A stretch of 64,000 nucleotides of DNA from Bacillota bacterium (GTDB lineage: Bacteria > Bacillota > Clostridia > Peptostreptococcales > Acidaminobacteraceae): assembly GCA_020161295.1 (NCBI GenBank), contig JAIUOA010000011.1:28395-92394 (forward strand), given 5' to 3'. The notes below the pieces were generated by a model. It worked only from the letters and a program-made list of their open reading frames with translations. It was not told the DNA's origin and made no database searches. The position numbers and the translations under genes are program-made. Below are positions 42,939 to 51,227 of this stretch, piece by piece (the stretch's first letter is position 1; each line of letters begins with the position of its first letter).

Positions 42939-43924
42939 GCGATCACCTCCGTTTGAACATGTTGGATTTCAAGTGCTGCGATGACCGATTTCAAGGTGGC
43001 TTCTGTGGTATCGATTTCCACCAGTAGCCTGCCGAGCGGTTCATTTTGGATGGTTTCTATGGTGCCAGCGAGTATATTGATGTCGATGTCGTGCTTTCGA
43101 ATGATTTGAGATAAAATCGGCATCTTTGCACTGCCTTTAGAAAAGGTGAGGTTTAACCAATGCCCGGCGCCAGAGGGTCTACTCGGCAACGAGGTGGTAT
43201 CGATAAAATGCTTGGTTTCCACGCTCGCAGGATTTGAGAATACCTGTAAGGTTTCGCCGCTTTCCACTACTTTCCCCGACTCTAGAATCGCCACCTTGTT
43301 GCATAGACTTTTGATGACTTCCATCTCATGTGTGATGACCACGAGGGTGACACCGAGTTCCTCGTTAATGCGTTTAAGCAGATCGAGGATCTGTTTGGTG
43401 GTTTTAGGATCTAGCGCTGAAGTGGCTTCGTCGCATAGTAGGATTTTAGGGTGGTTTGCCAATGCCCTCGCTATACCGACGCGTTGCTTTTGGCCGCCGC
43501 TGAGGTTAATGGGATAGACATTTGTCTTATCTGTGAGCTCTACTTTTTCCAAAAGCTCGTTGACCCTTACTCTGATTTGAGCCTCGGGTAACTTTTGTAG
43601 CCTGAGCGGGAAGGCGATGTTTTCATAGATAGTTTTGCTACTGAGTAGATTAAAGTTTTGGAAGATCATCCCGATGCCTTGTCTAGCTTGGCGCAATGCC
43701 GCGCCTTCCAGCCTCAGGATGTCGGTGCCATCTATTTGAAGGTCTCCAGAAGTCGGTTCTTCGAGACGGTTTATGCACCTGACCAGTGAGGATTTCCCTG
43801 CACCGCTTAGACCGATGATGCCGTAGCGATCGCCAGCTTCGATCTCTAGGCTGACGCCATCAAGCGCTTTGACCGTTTGACCACCCTTTTGATAGACTTT
43901 TGTGAGGTTTTGAATCGATATCAT
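42935..43924 (-). CDS. metN: Methionine ABC transporter ATPase MetN
   Basis: The 329-residue ATPase has Walker A GLSGAGKSS, signature LSGGQKQRVGIARALA, Walker B ILLCDEATSALDP and H-loop VITHEME. A C-terminal NIL domain (about 255-329) binds methionine and inhibits transport in this family. The start is the ATG at 43924, 8 bases after AAGGAG; an upstream in-frame ATG lies within the leader hairpin. The leader holds two SAM-I riboswitches. Confidence 0.95.
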   Translation of the reverse strand: MISIQNLTKVYQKGGQTVKALDGVSLEIEAGDRYGIIGLSGAGKSSLVRCINRLEEPTSGDLQIDGTDILRLEGAALRQARQGIGMIFQNFNLLSSKTIYENIAFPLRLQKLPEAQIRVRVNELLEKVELTDKTNVYPINLSGGQKQRVGIARALANHPKILLCDEATSALDPKTTKQILDLLKRINEELGVTLVVITHEMEVIKSLCNKVAILESGKVVESGETLQVFSNPASVETKHFIDTTSLPSRPSGAGHWLNLTFSKGSAKMPILSQIIRKHDIDINILAGTIETIQNEPLGRLLVEIDTTEATLKSVIAALEIQHVQTEVIA

Positions 43925-43930
43925 AAAAAA

Positions 43931-43958
43931 ATCTCCTTCTGCGAACACGCGAAAGGAG
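43931..43958 (-). promoter_or_regulatory. Hairpin that hides the metN ribosome binding site
   Basis: On the minus strand CTCCTT pairs with AAGGAG, the metN Shine-Dalgarno, and a run of seven T precedes the ATG. It can act as translational block, as a terminator, or both, as the expression platform of the second riboswitch. Confidence 0.55.
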
Positions 43959-43977
43959 ACGAAAAAACACGCAACCT

Positions 43978-44080
43978 CTCACATCTTCCAGTTAATCTGA
44001 CGGAATTAGCACCGTGCTGCTTTATGCAACGGGTTGCTGGGTTTCATCGGGCCGTTCCCTCCACCTCTCTGGATATGAGC
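43978..44080 (-). promoter_or_regulatory. SAM-I riboswitch, proximal copy
   Basis: The S-box consensus is present on the minus strand: GAGAGGTGGAGGGA, CCAGCAACC and GGTGCTAATTCC. P1 pairs CTCATATC (5') with GATGTGAG (3'). It lies between the distal riboswitch/terminator and metN. High SAM should repress transporter synthesis. Confidence 0.93.
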
Positions 44081-44094
44081 TCATATTTAATTTG

Positions 44095-44117
44095 ACCGTT
44101 TGTGATCAGCAAACGGT
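44095..44117 (-). repeat. Extra hairpin between the two SAM riboswitches
   Basis: ACCGTTTG and CAAACGGT form an 8-bp stem with a 7-base loop. No T-run follows on the minus strand. It may insulate folding of the two aptamers. Confidence 0.4.
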
Positions 44118-44135
44118 GCCTTCACTAATTTCAAA

Positions 44136-44169
44136 TAAAAAACCTTCTTTCCACACAGAAAAGAAGGTT
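44136..44169 (-). terminator. Terminator of the distal SAM riboswitch
   Basis: On the minus strand AACCTTCTTT / AAAGAAGGTT is followed by TTTTTTATT. It lies 17 bases past the distal aptamer. Confidence 0.85.
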
Positions 44170-44185
44170 ATACACGAAAGTGACA

Positions 44186-44288
44186 TTCTCATCTGTGGAT
44201 TGCTCCCAGGAATTAGCACCATGTCACTTGCGTAACTGGTTGCTGGGCATCATAGGGCCAGTCCCTCCGCCACTCTGGATAAGAGTTT
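44186..44288 (-). promoter_or_regulatory. SAM-I riboswitch, distal copy
   Basis: Minus-strand consensus: CAGAGTGGCGGAGGGA, CCCAGCAACC and GGTGCTAATTCC. P1 pairs TCTTATC with GATGAGA. It is the first aptamer of the metNIQ transcript and has its own terminator. Confidence 0.93.
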
Positions 44289-44316
44289 TTATGAAATTGC
44301 GTTGACTATGAAATGG

Positions 44317-44346
44317 ATTATACGAAAAACGAGGGAGCCCTGTCAA
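44317..44346 (-). promoter_or_regulatory. Sigma-A promoter of metNIQ
   Basis: On the minus strand TTGACA (44346-44341), 18-bp spacer, TATAAT (44322-44317). Both boxes are perfect. Transcription should begin near 44310, just before the distal aptamer. Confidence 0.85.
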
Positions 44347-44436
44347 CACTATTAAGTTTTCTTAATATTTGATGAGAATTACGCAGATATGTTTGAGGGC
44401 CATCTGCTGTGATATAATTTAACTAGGAGGGATACG

Positions 44437-45000
44437 ATGAAACGACGACTATATGGGCTTACGATATGGATCATAATTGCGCTCAGCCTCCTCAGTGGCT
44501 GTGCGGCGCCGCTTGATTCTAGCGAAATGTCGCTGACCACCGAGGGCATTGAAACCATAATCGAAACAGAAACCGAATCAACATCAACATCAGAAACCGA
44601 ATCAACATCAACATCAGAATCCGAATCAACATCAGAATCTGAATCTCAGATCGACGAAAATGGATTTTACTATAGCGCAGAGGATGTGGCAGCTTACTTA
44701 AGAACCTTTGGTGAGCTCCCACCAAACTATATCACCAAAGAGGAAGCAGCTGAACTAGGCTGGGACAGCGCAAAGGGCAACCTATGGGAAGTGGCAGAGG
44801 GCTATGTCATCGGTGGCAACCGGTTTGGCAACCGCGAAGGCCTTCTACCTGAGGCTAAGGGCAGAAAATGGTTCGAGTGCGATGTGGATTATGAGGGCGG
44901 TTTTCGCGACAAAAGACGACTCGTCTATTCAAACGATGGCCTCATCTACTTCACGGATGACCACTACAAATCCTTTGAGGATTGGTCGGAAAGTAAATAA
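44437..45000 (+). CDS. Barnase-type ribonuclease as a lipoprotein with Ser/Thr/Glu linker
   Basis: A signal peptide with lipobox LSGC (Cys at about 22) is followed by a repetitive Thr/Ser/Glu spacer (about 40-70) and a C-terminal barnase domain (about 75-187). The domain tracks Bacillus barnase closely: LPPNYITKEEAAELGW, SIGG-like VIGGNRFGNREG, the catalytic Glu in WFECDVDY, Arg in GFRDKRRLVYS and His in TDDHYKSF. It is predicted to cleave RNA, as an anchored or released extracellular toxin. The spacer codons are near-perfect ATCAACATCAGA repeats. The barstar-like gene starts 34 bases downstream. Confidence 0.9.
   Translation: MKRRLYGLTIWIIIALSLLSGCAAPLDSSEMSLTTEGIETIIETETESTSTSETESTSTSESESTSESESQIDENGFYYSAEDVAAYLRTFGELPPNYITKEEAAELGWDSAKGNLWEVAEGYVIGGNRFGNREGLLPEAKGRKWFECDVDYEGGFRDKRRLVYSNDGLIYFTDDHYKSFEDWSESK
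44577..44648 (+). repeat. Short tandem repeat coding for the linker
   Basis: Imperfect repeats of 6 and 18-24 nt (AACCGAATCAACATCAACATC and shorter forms) encode TSTSE/SES units between the lipid anchor and the RNase domain. Such repeats change length by slippage, which would vary the distance of the RNase from the membrane. Confidence 0.7.
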
Positions 45001-45034
45001 CGAACAATTTGGGACTAATGAGGGAGGAGAAAAT

Positions 45035-45313
45035 ATGGTAACAGTGATTTTAGACGGCAGAGAAATGGGTGACCAACAGGTGGCACATCAATACATGAAA
45101 CGCGCACTAAACCTTTCGGCGCACTATGGTGAAAACCTGGATGCGCTGTGGGATGAGCTATCCACGCTTCACCACCCGCTGAGCATACGGTTTACAAATG
45201 TGGACGACATGCTTATGAGCTTAGGGGAATACGGTAAAAAACTATTAGAGCTTTTCAAGGAAATCCCTATGTATAATAAAGCGGTTGCCGTTCATTTTGA
45301 CGATGAAATCTAA
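45035..45313 (+). CDS. Barstar-like RNase inhibitor (immunity protein)
   Basis: This 92-residue protein has the barstar core HYGENLDALWDELS (about residues 29-42), almost identical to the barnase-binding helix of barstar, and the expected short beta-strand start VTVILDGREM. It should sit in the cytoplasm and block barnase before export. GGGAGG precedes ATG 45035, and the pair is co-transcribed with the barnase lipoprotein. Confidence 0.93.
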   Translation: MVTVILDGREMGDQQVAHQYMKRALNLSAHYGENLDALWDELSTLHHPLSIRFTNVDDMLMSLGEYGKKLLELFKEIPMYNKAVAVHFDDEI

Positions 45314-45399
45314 GCGTTATTTTACTTGAACCGTCGTCGGTAAACTGATAAAATAGTGGCATATCGTTCGATAATCATCGAACTATTTTGGAGGCAGGC

Positions 45400-46398
45400 A
45401 TGTCGATAAAAACTAAACTGTTTATTTCTAAATCTACAAATCCTTGGTTCAATCTGGCTTATGAAGAGCAATTGGTAAACGAAGTGGCAGAAGATGAAGT
45501 TTATTTATATTTATGGCAAAACCAGCACACCGTGGTCATCGGAAAACACCAAAATCCATGGCGTGAAGTCTTGGTCAGCGAGCTTGAAGCAGATGAAGGC
45601 AAGCTCGCCAGACGTCTGAGCGGTGGTGGTGCCGTCTATCATGACCTTGGCAACCTCAACTTTACATTTGTGATGAACAAAAGGCATGAGGACCTCCACA
45701 GACAGCTAAAAGTGATCGTGGATGGCGTAAAGGCACTGGGAATCGATGCGGAATTTTCAGGTCGTAACGATATTTTAGCCGAAGGCAGAAAGTTCTCTGG
45801 AAACGCGTTTTATCACGGAAAAAACAACTATTATCATCACGGCACGATTTTAGTGGATGTGGACATGAGCAAGCTCGGCAAATACCTTAACGTGTCCATG
45901 AAAAAACTGAATGCTAAGGGCGTGGAGTCAGTGAAGTCCCGCGTCATTAACCTGAAAGAGTTGAATCCAGAAATCACCATAGGCAGTGTGATGGTAGCTG
46001 TGGGCGAAGCGTTCGAGTCAGAGTACGGTAAGGCCATCGAGCTTTACACCATCTCAGAGGACAACGCACCTGACCAGGCGCTAGAGCGCTATCACCACTA
46101 CGCCTCATGGGACTGGCGATTCGGAAAAACGCCGACCTTCGACGTAACCTTCGAAGAAAAGTTCACCTGGGGTGAGCTCGTCTTCGAAGTTAAACTCAAA
46201 GGTGCCGTCATCGAGAATTGCTCCGTCTATTCAGATGCCATGAACACCGATCTCGTGGAAAACTTGAAAGGGGCCTTCGACGGCGTAAAATTTGACCGCG
46301 AAGCACTCATAGAGGCACTGGAAAAACGCAATACCATCGATGCGTTAAAAGAAAACATGAATGAAGTGAAGGAATGGGTTGGCACGCTGCCGATATAG
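45400..46398 (+). CDS. lplA: Lipoate-protein ligase
   Basis: The 332-residue LplA-family enzyme activates free lipoate with ATP and attaches it to E2 or GcvH proteins. Seen: NPWFNLAYEE at the start, RRLSGGGAVYHDLGNLNF (about 67-84), the catalytic Lys region GRKFSGNAFY (about 132-141), and the C-terminal accessory domain (about 245-332). GGAGG places the start at ATG 45400. It lies alone; the target proteins are elsewhere. Confidence 0.93.
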   Translation: MSIKTKLFISKSTNPWFNLAYEEQLVNEVAEDEVYLYLWQNQHTVVIGKHQNPWREVLVSELEADEGKLARRLSGGGAVYHDLGNLNFTFVMNKRHEDLHRQLKVIVDGVKALGIDAEFSGRNDILAEGRKFSGNAFYHGKNNYYHHGTILVDVDMSKLGKYLNVSMKKLNAKGVESVKSRVINLKELNPEITIGSVMVAVGEAFESEYGKAIELYTISEDNAPDQALERYHHYASWDWRFGKTPTFDVTFEEKFTWGELVFEVKLKGAVIENCSVYSDAMNTDLVENLKGAFDGVKFDREALIEALEKRNTIDALKENMNEVKEWVGTLPI

Positions 46399-46671
46399 TT
46401 CATACGCATTTTATGTGTGATTCCCCTTCACAGTCCATCTTTCCGCTTTAGTCATTCGGATGCATCCCGTTAACGACTCGTTCTAACGCGAATATGAGAC
46501 TCGCTGCGCTCAGACAGTCATATTCGCCATGTTGAACTTCGTCGAACGGCATGGGCATCCTCATGAAATCGCTACACGCGGTATCTAAAGGGAAATTAAA
46601 AATCCCGCATCACTGACATTACGAGAAATAAGCATATCGTAACTAGATTTTTTTATTAAAAAACATAAACT
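46399..46671. repeat. Intergenic region with a large imperfect palindrome
   Basis: No gene is seen. Between about 46454 and 46566 the sequence folds on itself: CATTCGGATGCATCCC against GGGCATCCTCATG at the outer end, and GCGAATATGA against TCATATTCGC at the inner end, with a TCGCTGCGCTC apex. It could be a REP/MITE-like repeat or a structured RNA. Confidence 0.55.
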
Positions 46672-46719
46672 AAAAGCGTCATCGTCTCCCTAGGAAATAG
46701 GCCGACTATGACGCTTTTT
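46672..46719. terminator. Bidirectional terminator
   Basis: AAAAGCGTCAT/ATGACGCTTTT, an 11-bp stem with T-runs on both strands. It ends the small lipoprotein gene (-). Confidence 0.75.
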
Positions 46720-46743
46720 ACATGCGATAAAACGTATTCAACA

Positions 46744-47130
46744 TCAGTTGCGCTTGATTTTCTTAATGATCATTTTATCCTGAGCGAGTTCGATTAAGTC
46801 TCGATCGGATAGTCCGTATGCATTTAGAACGCGCTCGATAATAATATCTGCGTTTACTTCATGTGGATTCACTATTTTTTCAAGCTTATCTTTTGCGACA
46901 TACTCGATGTCATCAGTCAGTAGTACTTCATCCATGATTGCGTCTAAAATTCCACGTGTCTCCTCACGTGAGAAGCCTTTAAAGATCTTTTCATCATATT
47001 TGAGTTCGATTGATAAAGTGACATGGTAATCCATGTTCTCATAATCAATTTCTTGAGAATGCTGGGAACAACCTGTCAATATTTGTGAAACCAGCAACAC
47101 TGTTAATAAGAGCATATGTATTTTTTTCAT
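46744..47130 (-). CDS. Small lipoprotein, unknown function
   Basis: The 128-residue protein has a signal peptide with lipobox LTGC (Cys at about 21) and a short soluble domain (about 35-128) with helices at the end (ADIIIERVLNAYGLSDRDLIELAQ). I do not recognise the family. GGAGG places the start at ATG 47130. It is monocistronic. Confidence 0.7.
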   Translation of the reverse strand: MKKIHMLLLTVLLVSQILTGCSQHSQEIDYENMDYHVTLSIELKYDEKIFKGFSREETRGILDAIMDEVLLTDDIEYVAKDKLEKIVNPHEVNADIIIERVLNAYGLSDRDLIELAQDKMIIKKIKRN

Positions 47131-47229
47131 CTTCACACCTCCAAGTCGATCAACTTCACTACGTTCACTTATATTCTTTATACGCCTTAGGTATTAACTA
47201 AATCGAATTAAAGTATTAAACTTTAATAA

Positions 47230-47246
47230 TTTGCGGCGTTCGCAAA
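47230..47246. promoter_or_regulatory. Inverted repeat upstream of pflB
   Basis: TTTGCGGCGTTCGCAAA is a 6-5-6 inverted repeat about 110 bp upstream of the likely -10. It does not match the FNR consensus. The 310-bp gap holds nothing else that I can assign apart from the promoter. Confidence 0.35.
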
Positions 47247-47338
47247 CGGCACGCATCTGAATGTGTCTAAACCTTAATAATAATTAGCGTGATTTGCTTA
47301 AAAATGTGCTCCCGGTCACAGAATGAAAAGTTCATGCC

Positions 47339-47347
47339 TGATATAAT
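47339..47347 (+). promoter_or_regulatory. Extended -10 promoter of pflB
   Basis: TGATATAAT (TG one base before TATAAT, 47342-47347). No good -35 is seen, which suggests an activator-dependent promoter. Transcription would start near 47354, leaving a leader of about 90 bases. Confidence 0.5.
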
Positions 47348-47440
47348 GGGTTTAAGATAAGTACCTTGTATACAGGATACAAAGAGAAAAGATTGAGTGA
47401 GTGAACGTTAAAGGGTGTTCCAAAAACGGAGGAAATTGAA

Positions 47441-49708
47441 GTGATGAAGCCATTTAAAGAAGGTGACTGGACAGACAGTATTGATGTCAGGGACTTTATT
47501 CAAAAGAACTATACGCCGTATTCCGGCGATGATCAGTTTCTAGTGGGCATGAGCTCAAAAACGGAAGCGGTGTGGAAGGTTTCTAAGGCGCTGATCGAGA
47601 CTGAAATAGAAAAAGGCATTATCGATATAGAAACAAAGGTGTTTTCAGGGATTTCGAATTTCGATCCGGGATACATCGATAAAGAAAATGAAACCATCGT
47701 CGGCTTTCAAACGGACGCGCCACTGAAGCGCATCATGAACCCTTATGGTGGCTTTAGGATGCTGGAGGCATCACTTGAGGCGTACGGTTACACCATCGAT
47801 TCTGACATGGCCGACGATTTTAAAGCGTATCGTAAAACCCATAACCAAGGTGTATTCGATGCCTATACACCAGACATGAAGGCTGCCAGAAGCGTGGGAT
47901 TACTCACGGGGCTTCCAGATGCTTATGGCCGCGGCCGCATTATCGGCGACTACCGAAGAATTGCCCTATATGGAACCGATCGTTTGATTCAGGAAAAGAA
48001 AAACGACCTTCAAAGCATGGCCTCACTACCAGCGAATGAAGTGAACATTAGAAAACGCGAAGAAATTTCCATGCAAATCGAAGCGCTTAAGGAAATCACG
48101 GCCATGGCGAGCACTTATGGTGATGATATTAGGAAGCCGGCAGCCACGGCGAAAGAAGCGGTACAATTCTTCTACTATGGCTACCTCGCCGCCATTAAAG
48201 AAAATAATGGTGCGGCCATGTCGCTTGGTCGTAATACGGCGTTTTTAGACATTTACATCGAGAGGGATTTACAGGCGGGGTTAATCACTGAAATTGAAGC
48301 ACAGGAACTCATCGATCAGCTCGTCATCAAGCTTCGTATGGTACGTCACCTGAGGACACCTGACTATAACACGCTTTTTGCAGGGGATCCGACGTGGGTG
48401 ACAGAGTCCATCGGCGGTATGGGCTTAGATGGAAGAACGCTGGTTACTAAGACGGCCTTCAGATTCCTTCATACGCTTATCAACCTCGATCCAGCACCGG
48501 AACCGAACATGACGGTGCTATGGTCGGCGCAGCTTCCGATGAACTTTAAGCGCTTCTGTGCGAAAATGTCCATCGAGACAGGTGCGCTCCAGTACGAAAA
48601 CGATGACCTCATGCGTCCTATTTATGGGGACGACTACGGCATCGCCTGCTGTGTATCGCCGATGCGCATCGGAAAGGACATGCAGTTCTTCGGTGCGAGA
48701 GCAAATCTCGCGAAAGCGCTGCTTTATAGCCTAAACGGCGGACGAGACGAGTACATGAGAAATAAAGATGGCTCAACCATCGAAGTCCTATCGGGAATCG
48801 CTCCGCTTGAGAATCATGGCACGTCAGACCAGAATAATGCTGCTGCGCTAGACTTTGATACGGTTTATGACCGTTTCAAACTGGTGATGACCAAACTGGC
48901 CGAGTTATATGTCAATACCATGAACACCATTCACTTCATGCATGATAAATACGCTTACGAAAAAGGACAAATGGCACTCCATGACTCTGAAGTCCACAGG
49001 TATATGGCATTCGGAATCGCAGGTCTTTCCATCGTAGCCGATTCCCTTAGCGCGATTAAATATGGGGTGGTGACGCCGGTGCGTGATGCTGACGATATCA
49101 CGGTGGATTTCAACATCGAGGGTGCGTTCCCGATGTATGGTAACGATGACGACCGCGTCGACGAAATCGCTGCAGACGTCGTAAGATTCTTCTCGGCGGA
49201 GCTTAAAAAGCATGAGGCCTACCGCTCTGCTGAACAAACGCTTTCAGTATTAACCATCACTTCAAATGTGGTCTATGGTAAAAAGACAGGGGCGACACCT
49301 GATGGACGCGGTAAAGGTGAGCCATTTGCACCAGGCGCAAACCCGATGCACGGGCGAGATCAAATGGGTGCGCTCGCTTCACTGAACTCCGTGGCGAAAA
49401 TTCCTTTTGAGAATGTTTGCCAGGACGGAATTTCCAACACCTTCTCCATCGTGCCCACAGCGCTAGGGAGAAACGAAAACGACCGCTTAACCAACCTCGC
49501 AGGTCTTCTGGATGGCTACTTCGCTAAAAAGGCGTTCCATCTGAATGTCAATGTTCTATCCCGCACACTGCTCATGGATGCCATGGAAAATCCATCGAAG
49601 TACCCGACACTGACCATCCGCGTTTCAGGATACGCAGTACACTTTAATAGGCTTACCAGAGATCAAAAAGAAGAAGTCATTATGCGTACGTTCCACGAAC
49701 GCGTCTAA
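47441..49708 (+). CDS. pflB: Pyruvate formate-lyase (glycyl radical enzyme)
   Basis: The 755-residue enzyme splits pyruvate with CoA to acetyl-CoA and formate under anaerobic conditions. The catalytic Cys pair is in IACCVSP (nt about 48645-48665), and the glycyl radical site near the C-terminus is RVSGYAVHF (Gly at about residue 729). The N-terminal [13 protein letters not shown] matches PFL proper rather than diol dehydratases. GGAGG is 8 bases from GTG 47441 and 11 bases from ATG 47444; either may be the start. The activase gene pflA follows with 16 bp between. Confidence 0.97.
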   Translation: MMKPFKEGDWTDSIDVRDFIQKNYTPYSGDDQFLVGMSSKTEAVWKVSKALIETEIEKGIIDIETKVFSGISNFDPGYIDKENETIVGFQTDAPLKRIMNPYGGFRMLEASLEAYGYTIDSDMADDFKAYRKTHNQGVFDAYTPDMKAARSVGLLTGLPDAYGRGRIIGDYRRIALYGTDRLIQEKKNDLQSMASLPANEVNIRKREEISMQIEALKEITAMASTYGDDIRKPAATAKEAVQFFYYGYLAAIKENNGAAMSLGRNTAFLDIYIERDLQAGLITEIEAQELIDQLVIKLRMVRHLRTPDYNTLFAGDPTWVTESIGGMGLDGRTLVTKTAFRFLHTLINLDPAPEPNMTVLWSAQLPMNFKRFCAKMSIETGALQYENDDLMRPIYGDDYGIACCVSPMRIGKDMQFFGARANLAKALLYSLNGGRDEYMRNKDGSTIEVLSGIAPLENHGTSDQNNAAALDFDTVYDRFKLVMTKLAELYVNTMNTIHFMHDKYAYEKGQMALHDSEVHRYMAFGIAGLSIVADSLSAIKYGVVTPVRDADDITVDFNIEGAFPMYGNDDDRVDEIAADVVRFFSAELKKHEAYRSAEQTLSVLTITSNVVYGKKTGATPDGRGKGEPFAPGANPMHGRDQMGALASLNSVAKIPFENVCQDGISNTFSIVPTALGRNENDRLTNLAGLLDGYFAKKAFHLNVNVLSRTLLMDAMENPSKYPTLTIRVSGYAVHFNRLTRDQKEEVIMRTFHERV

Positions 49709-49724
49709 AGAAAGGAGTAGCATT

Positions 49725-50480
49725 ATGCGCACAGGAAAACTGCATTCGATCGAGACCATGGGTTTAGTGGATGGACCGGGTATCAGAACGGTATTCTTTT
49801 TACAGGGCTGCCCACTTCGCTGCGCATACTGTCATAACCCTGATTCACAGACCTTTCATGGTGCTAAAGAGATTACACCGGATGAAGTCGTGGCCATGGC
49901 CATGCGCTACGAGACTTATTACCGTGCAACGGGTGGTGGCGTCACCTTTTCGGGTGGCGAGCCACTCATGCAGGGAGAATTTTTAATAGAAGCACTGAGA
50001 AAATTAAAAGAGAAAGGCGTGACCACGTGTGTCGACACTTCGGGATACGGGCAAACGACCTATTATGAGGAAATCTTCAAATATACTGATCATATCCTGC
50101 TGGACATCAAGCATGTGGATAACGAAGCCCATGAGGTGCTAACTGGCAGAGATATGACAGGGATCAAGACCTTTTTAAGTGCCCTTAAGTCATTTAAGGG
50201 ACGCCTCATCATAAGACATGTGATGGTGCCCGGACTTACGGATAACGATGAAGCCATGAATAAGCTGTTGTCCCTTATTGAACCCCTTAAAAAAAAGATT
50301 GATAAAATCGAAATTTTACCGTATCATAAAGCTGGAATTGAAAAATATTCTCAACTAAATTTGACGTATACGCTGGACACGGTGCCAGCCATGTCAGCTG
50401 ATCGGGCGATGGCCTTTGAAAAGGCGTTAAACGAGAGGCTACTAGCGCTCAAATCCATGGAAATCGCTAAAACAGCATAG
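49725..50480 (+). CDS. pflA: Pyruvate formate-lyase activating enzyme (radical SAM)
   Basis: The 251-residue enzyme has the CxxxCxxC cluster motif CPLRCAYCHNP (about 29-39), the SAM-binding TFSGGEPLMQ (about 75-84) and VDTSGYG. It abstracts H from the Gly of PflB with a 5'-deoxyadenosyl radical. AAGGAG precedes the ATG. The stop overlaps the ribosome binding site of the next gene, the Fnr-like regulator. Confidence 0.96.
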   Translation: MRTGKLHSIETMGLVDGPGIRTVFFLQGCPLRCAYCHNPDSQTFHGAKEITPDEVVAMAMRYETYYRATGGGVTFSGGEPLMQGEFLIEALRKLKEKGVTTCVDTSGYGQTTYYEEIFKYTDHILLDIKHVDNEAHEVLTGRDMTGIKTFLSALKSFKGRLIIRHVMVPGLTDNDEAMNKLLSLIEPLKKKIDKIEILPYHKAGIEKYSQLNLTYTLDTVPAMSADRAMAFEKALNERLLALKSMEIAKTA

Positions 50481-50492
50481 GAGGATGATCCT

Positions 50493-51215
50493 ATTTTATC
50501 GATTAAATGCAACCGCGAAAGCTGTATTCATTGTGGCAAATTATTATGTATTCACAACATTCCCTTGCTCTCAGGTCTCGACGAAACAGAAATCGACAAG
50601 ATCTCGGCAGGGGTTTCTTCACGTGTCTATAAAAAGGGTGAAACTGTCTTTTCTCAAGGTGAGCGCGCCAGTAAGCTCTATATCGTCTGTAGCGGTAAAG
50701 TAAAGATTTATAAAAATTTACTTGAAGGCAAGGAGCAAATCCTCTATATTCTTTCTGAGGGTGATTTTATCGGCGCATTCAATCTTTTAAAAGCAGATGA
50801 GTTCGATTTCAATGCCGTAGCGCTGGAAAATACGCAGATCAGTACGCTGGACAAGAGTGCTTTTGATCAGGTGATGATCAGTAACCCGGAAATTACCTTA
50901 AAAATTTTCGAAAAGGCGTATGAGCGCATCATCAAAGCGGAGAGCTTGGTGGAGCGCCTCTCCAGTAATAACCCCGATGCGAAGGTCATCGGACTTTTGA
51001 TCGACCTCGCCTCAGATTTCGGAACCAAGACAGATGAGGGGGGTATTCTTTTAGAGCTCAGCATCAACCGAGAGGAGATGGGGAGCTATGCCGGTATCGC
51101 CAGAGAGACCATGTCGCGTAAGCTGCAGGTTTTTCACGAACTTGGGGTTATCGAGCTGATCGGTACCAAACGGATATTAATACACGACATGGCAAAGCTG
51201 AAAGCCATGATCTAG
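50493..51215 (+). CDS. Fnr/Crp-family regulator with N-terminal four-Cys segment (probable ATT start)
   Basis: The cAMP-binding-like domain (about 40-150) and a C-terminal HTH are clear. The recognition helix reads RETMSRKL, which gives the E-x-x-S-R of true FNR. A canonical TTG start at 50565 would give a protein with no Cys motif. In the same frame, 72 bases upstream to ATT 50493, the sequence encodes C-x4-C-x2-C-x4-C (Cys at codons 50508, 50523, 50532, 50547) before the domain, much like Fe-S binding FNR N-termini. AGGAGG (50479-50484) sits 8 bases before the ATT, and a stop in frame lies just upstream. It follows pflA and may sense oxygen for pfl. Confidence 0.7.
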   Translation: MLSIKCNRESCIHCGKLLCIHNIPLLSGLDETEIDKISAGVSSRVYKKGETVFSQGERASKLYIVCSGKVKIYKNLLEGKEQILYILSEGDFIGAFNLLKADEFDFNAVALENTQISTLDKSAFDQVMISNPEITLKIFEKAYERIIKAESLVERLSSNNPDAKVIGLLIDLASDFGTKTDEGGILLELSINREEMGSYAGIARETMSRKLQVFHELGVIELIGTKRILIHDMAKLKAMI

Positions 51216-51227
51216 AAAGGGAAAGAC

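Noticed and set aside
44577..44648. Short regularly spaced repeats as a CRISPR array
   Set aside because: The units are 6-24 nt, adjacent without spacers and in frame within a protein linker.
46399..46743. tRNA or small ORF in the gap after lplA
   Set aside because: No acceptor/T-arm consensus (GGTTCGAATCC) and no frame with ribosome binding site; only the palindrome and a terminator are supported.
50485..50703. ORF of 72 codons that starts at ATG 50485 after AGGAGG
   Set aside because: ATG is only about 1 base from the Shine-Dalgarno, the product has no motif, and the same bases encode the Cys motif and Fnr-like domain in another frame.
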